Below, in pieces: positions 63,741 to 64,000 of a DNA stretch of 64,000 bases. The stretch lies in contig NC_092459.1 in NCBI RefSeq assembly GCF_047495875.1, positions 96,257,560-96,321,559 of the forward strand. Direction: 5' to 3'. Origin of the DNA: Pithys albifrons albifrons. Lineage: Eukaryota > Chordata > Aves > Passeriformes > Thamnophilidae. Position 1 is the first letter of the stretch; every line of letters begins with the position of its first letter. The notes below the pieces were generated by a model. That model ran no database searches and was not told where the DNA came from. It worked only from the letters and a program-made list of their open reading frames with translations. The translations under genes were made by a program, and so were the position numbers.

Positions 63741-64000
63741 GACCACAATAAAGCATTAAGGAGACACAAAAGGAAAAACAACAAAGCACAAACGATTTTT
63801 ACTTATCTGACAGTATTCACTGCTTCAGCACTTTAAATTCAAATGTGGAAAAAAAATTCTTTCTGAGATTTTTAACTCTTGCTGCACAGGTAATAATTTT
63901 TGCAGAAGCACTCTCATAAATACAGAGGATATATAAGTAAAGGTGGGGTCCTTGTGAGATTCAATAAGGATTTCCTCCCTCCTCCCATATCCTGAATTCC
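63741..64000 (-). other. ESRRG: ESRRG last intron, continues beyond the window
   Basis: AT-rich intronic DNA without a recognisable feature. Confidence 0.7.

Overview
The window is nuclear DNA from a bird, very probably a passerine. It is AT-rich and almost entirely non-coding, with only three short coding exons. CR1 retrotransposon pieces and LTRs are scattered through it. Two copies of a tRNA-Ile-derived SINE with a CR1 tail point to songbirds, because that SINE type (TguSINE1-like) is known from passerines. Nearly all open frames are chance frames in introns, repeats or intergenic DNA.

The three coding exons belong to two neighbouring genes, both on the minus strand. USH2A (usherin) occupies the left part. 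Coding exon 2, with the start codon, lies at 18468-18952 and exon 3 at 13057-13222, both with intact splice sites and with the exon lengths and phases of human USH2A. A CpG island at about 19300-20070 sits just upstream and probably holds the promoter and non-coding first exon. Bases 1-13056 are intron 3; no exon 4 was found. ESRRG (estrogen-related receptor gamma) occupies the right part. Its last coding exon is 53278-53522, followed by a long 3'UTR that probably ends near 49825. Bases 53523-64000 are the last intron. The order ESRRG then USH2A, both in the same direction, matches the known vertebrate arrangement.

The 30 kb between the genes (20.1-49.8 kb) holds a solo LTR with a 5-bp target duplication (25369-25990), a second probable solo LTR with a 4-bp duplication (26116-26595), two less certain LTRs (about 22.74-23.2 and 44.55-44.93 kb), a SINE (28690-28834), a CR1 3' end (37621-37935), G/C homopolymer runs and a stretch that looks like a conserved enhancer (46.04-46.77 kb). 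USH2A intron 3 contains an old CR1 reverse-transcriptase fragment split by an LTR (8960-10300), plus the other SINE copy.

The observations most worth checking are: a 118-bp inverted repeat (two 55-bp arms, 80% match, no gaps, 8-nt loop) just past the ESRRG 3' end; a block in the last ESRRG intron with three exact copies of the octamer CTGTCAAT at 96-bp spacing; the LTR nested inside CR1; and the first-exon candidate in the CpG island. I saw no novel protein-coding system. All family assignments come from recognition by eye, not from a database search.
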